From Torymus aiolomorphi (Eukaryota > Arthropoda > Insecta > Hymenoptera > Torymidae): a DNA stretch of 64,000 nucleotides. Below, piece after piece: positions 63,024-64,000 of this stretch; positions within the stretch are counted from its first letter, which is position 1, and the number at the start of each line of letters is the position of its first letter. The notes beneath the pieces are model-generated. The model was not told the DNA's origin, searched no databases, and saw nothing but the letters and a program-made list of their open reading frames with translations. A program made the translations under genes and the position numbers. The stretch is from positions 45,197,083-45,261,082 of the forward strand of contig CM070874.1 in the NCBI GenBank assembly GCA_036365515.1. The letters run 5' to 3'.

Positions 63024-64000
63024 TGTGTCTGACATTGCAGAAGGAAAGAAATCAATGAGCCCTGCCCAATTAAAATTGTATCAAATAAAATTTTCCGTAG
63101 AAAGTATTTACGCTTAAAACAATCCAAATTTTATTTAAAAATTTAGTTTTTTCTGGAAAAGGTCGTTTTTAGCTAGTGAGTATTATTTTTATACCAAATA
63201 AAAACACTTCGCACTACCGATTCCCGGATTTTTCGTTTTTGACGTTTCCTGGTAAAATACTAATAGACTCTGAAAATATTTTTAGAATTTCCCAAGAAGA
63301 ATAAAATATTCCGAGTGTAAAAATGAAACCATTCACAAGAAATTCTTTTCTAAACATGTAGAAGGTGATGATAATAGTTTCGTTTATTCAGTAGCCGTTC
63401 ATGCAGTCAGCTACATGCCAAGCAATTTAAAGATTATGTTATGCAGACTTATTTACATAATTATGTCTGAATTTTCACACGCAATCATCGTTATTCGGTA
63501 TTATTTACGTTATCGACTGATATAACCACATAATTTTCTATGATTTCTCATTCATTTCCAATAATGAGTAATAAGATAAATAGAATTATTTTAACGTAAA
63601 TGGCACTGACAGCGCATTATTATTGATGCTTGATGATAAAATAAAAAGAGAAGTCGTGTAGGATAACCATGAGTTACGGAAAAAATGTAATTCTTTTGTA
63701 TACGGCGTCGACACGTGTAGTCAATATTATGTAAGAAGTAAAAGGTGGCGAAGGTGGAAGCGGAAAAAGAAGATTGAGCACTAAAATACGATCCAGTCCC
63801 AATTTCTAAGAGAGCAATAATAAAAAAAAGTGGACACGTGCGCGCGCGCGAACGTAAGAGGGAGTCGGTTTGAGCACGCAACTGGCGTTCGCCCCCCTCG
63901 CACCTCCCGCCCGAGAACCTCATTCTCCTTCTTTCTTCTCTCTTTCGTATTTTTGTTTCCTTTCCGTATAACCTTGACTCATTGTCTCTCCTTTCCTCTC
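63024..64000. other. Non-coding end of the window
   Basis: AT-rich, becoming GC-rich with pyrimidine-rich tracts from about 63830. No exon supported. Confidence 0.4.

Overview
This is animal nuclear DNA, most likely from an insect and plausibly a hymenopteran (inference). It is AT-rich with scattered GC- and CpG-rich patches and long (AT)n, (GA)n and (GT)n arrays. Genes have short introns with consensus GT/AG sites, and the window is packed with TIR elements and one R1-clade non-LTR retrotransposon. There is no operon structure, no CRISPR array and no bacterial-type regulation. Nearly all long reading frames are repeats or stop-poor GC-rich DNA.

Layout. Positions 1-9.7 kb are non-coding at this resolution, apart from a good minus-strand exon candidate for an acidic, Ser-rich protein at 9775-9877. 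Positions 10.9-18.4 kb hold the only recognisable host gene family, three tandem short-chain dehydrogenase/reductase (SDR) copies resembling 15-hydroxyprostaglandin dehydrogenase. Copy 1 (7 exons, 285 aa) is intact. Copy 2 keeps every exon and splice phase but has lost the catalytic Tyr and Lys and has one in-frame TGA. Copy 3 is a two-exon remnant cut off by an inserted repeat. Copy 2 carries a pogo-type transposon relic in its last intron, and copy 1 carries a small hairpin MITE in its last intron.

From 18.4 to 24.3 kb a hairpin-capped interspersed repeat contains a decayed, Waldo-like R1-clade retrotransposon. That retrotransposon sits inside an ACAY simple repeat and has three CCHC knuckles in ORF1 and an endonuclease, RT and C-terminal zinc motif in ORF2. 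From 24 to 64 kb the window is a mosaic of non-autonomous elements. These are palindromic TTAA-flanked MITEs (three full copies and one partial), TA-flanked elements with CACGG ends (two of which carry tRNA-like sequences), pogo-like elements beginning TAGGG, a family with CCCTGGTAGAAAT-type ends, the hairpin-capped repeats, several long palindromes, and very long (GA)n and (AT)n arrays.

The most unusual object is at 49867-51241. It is a foldback-like element whose two inverted arms are each about six units of an exact 90-bp repeat. Each unit is built of three 30-bp subunits, so both arms encode a 10-residue HLD periodicity. The tRNA-like sequences inside TIR elements and the SDR gene-to-pseudogene series are the next most interesting. 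All identifications come from reading the sequence. No database search was possible.
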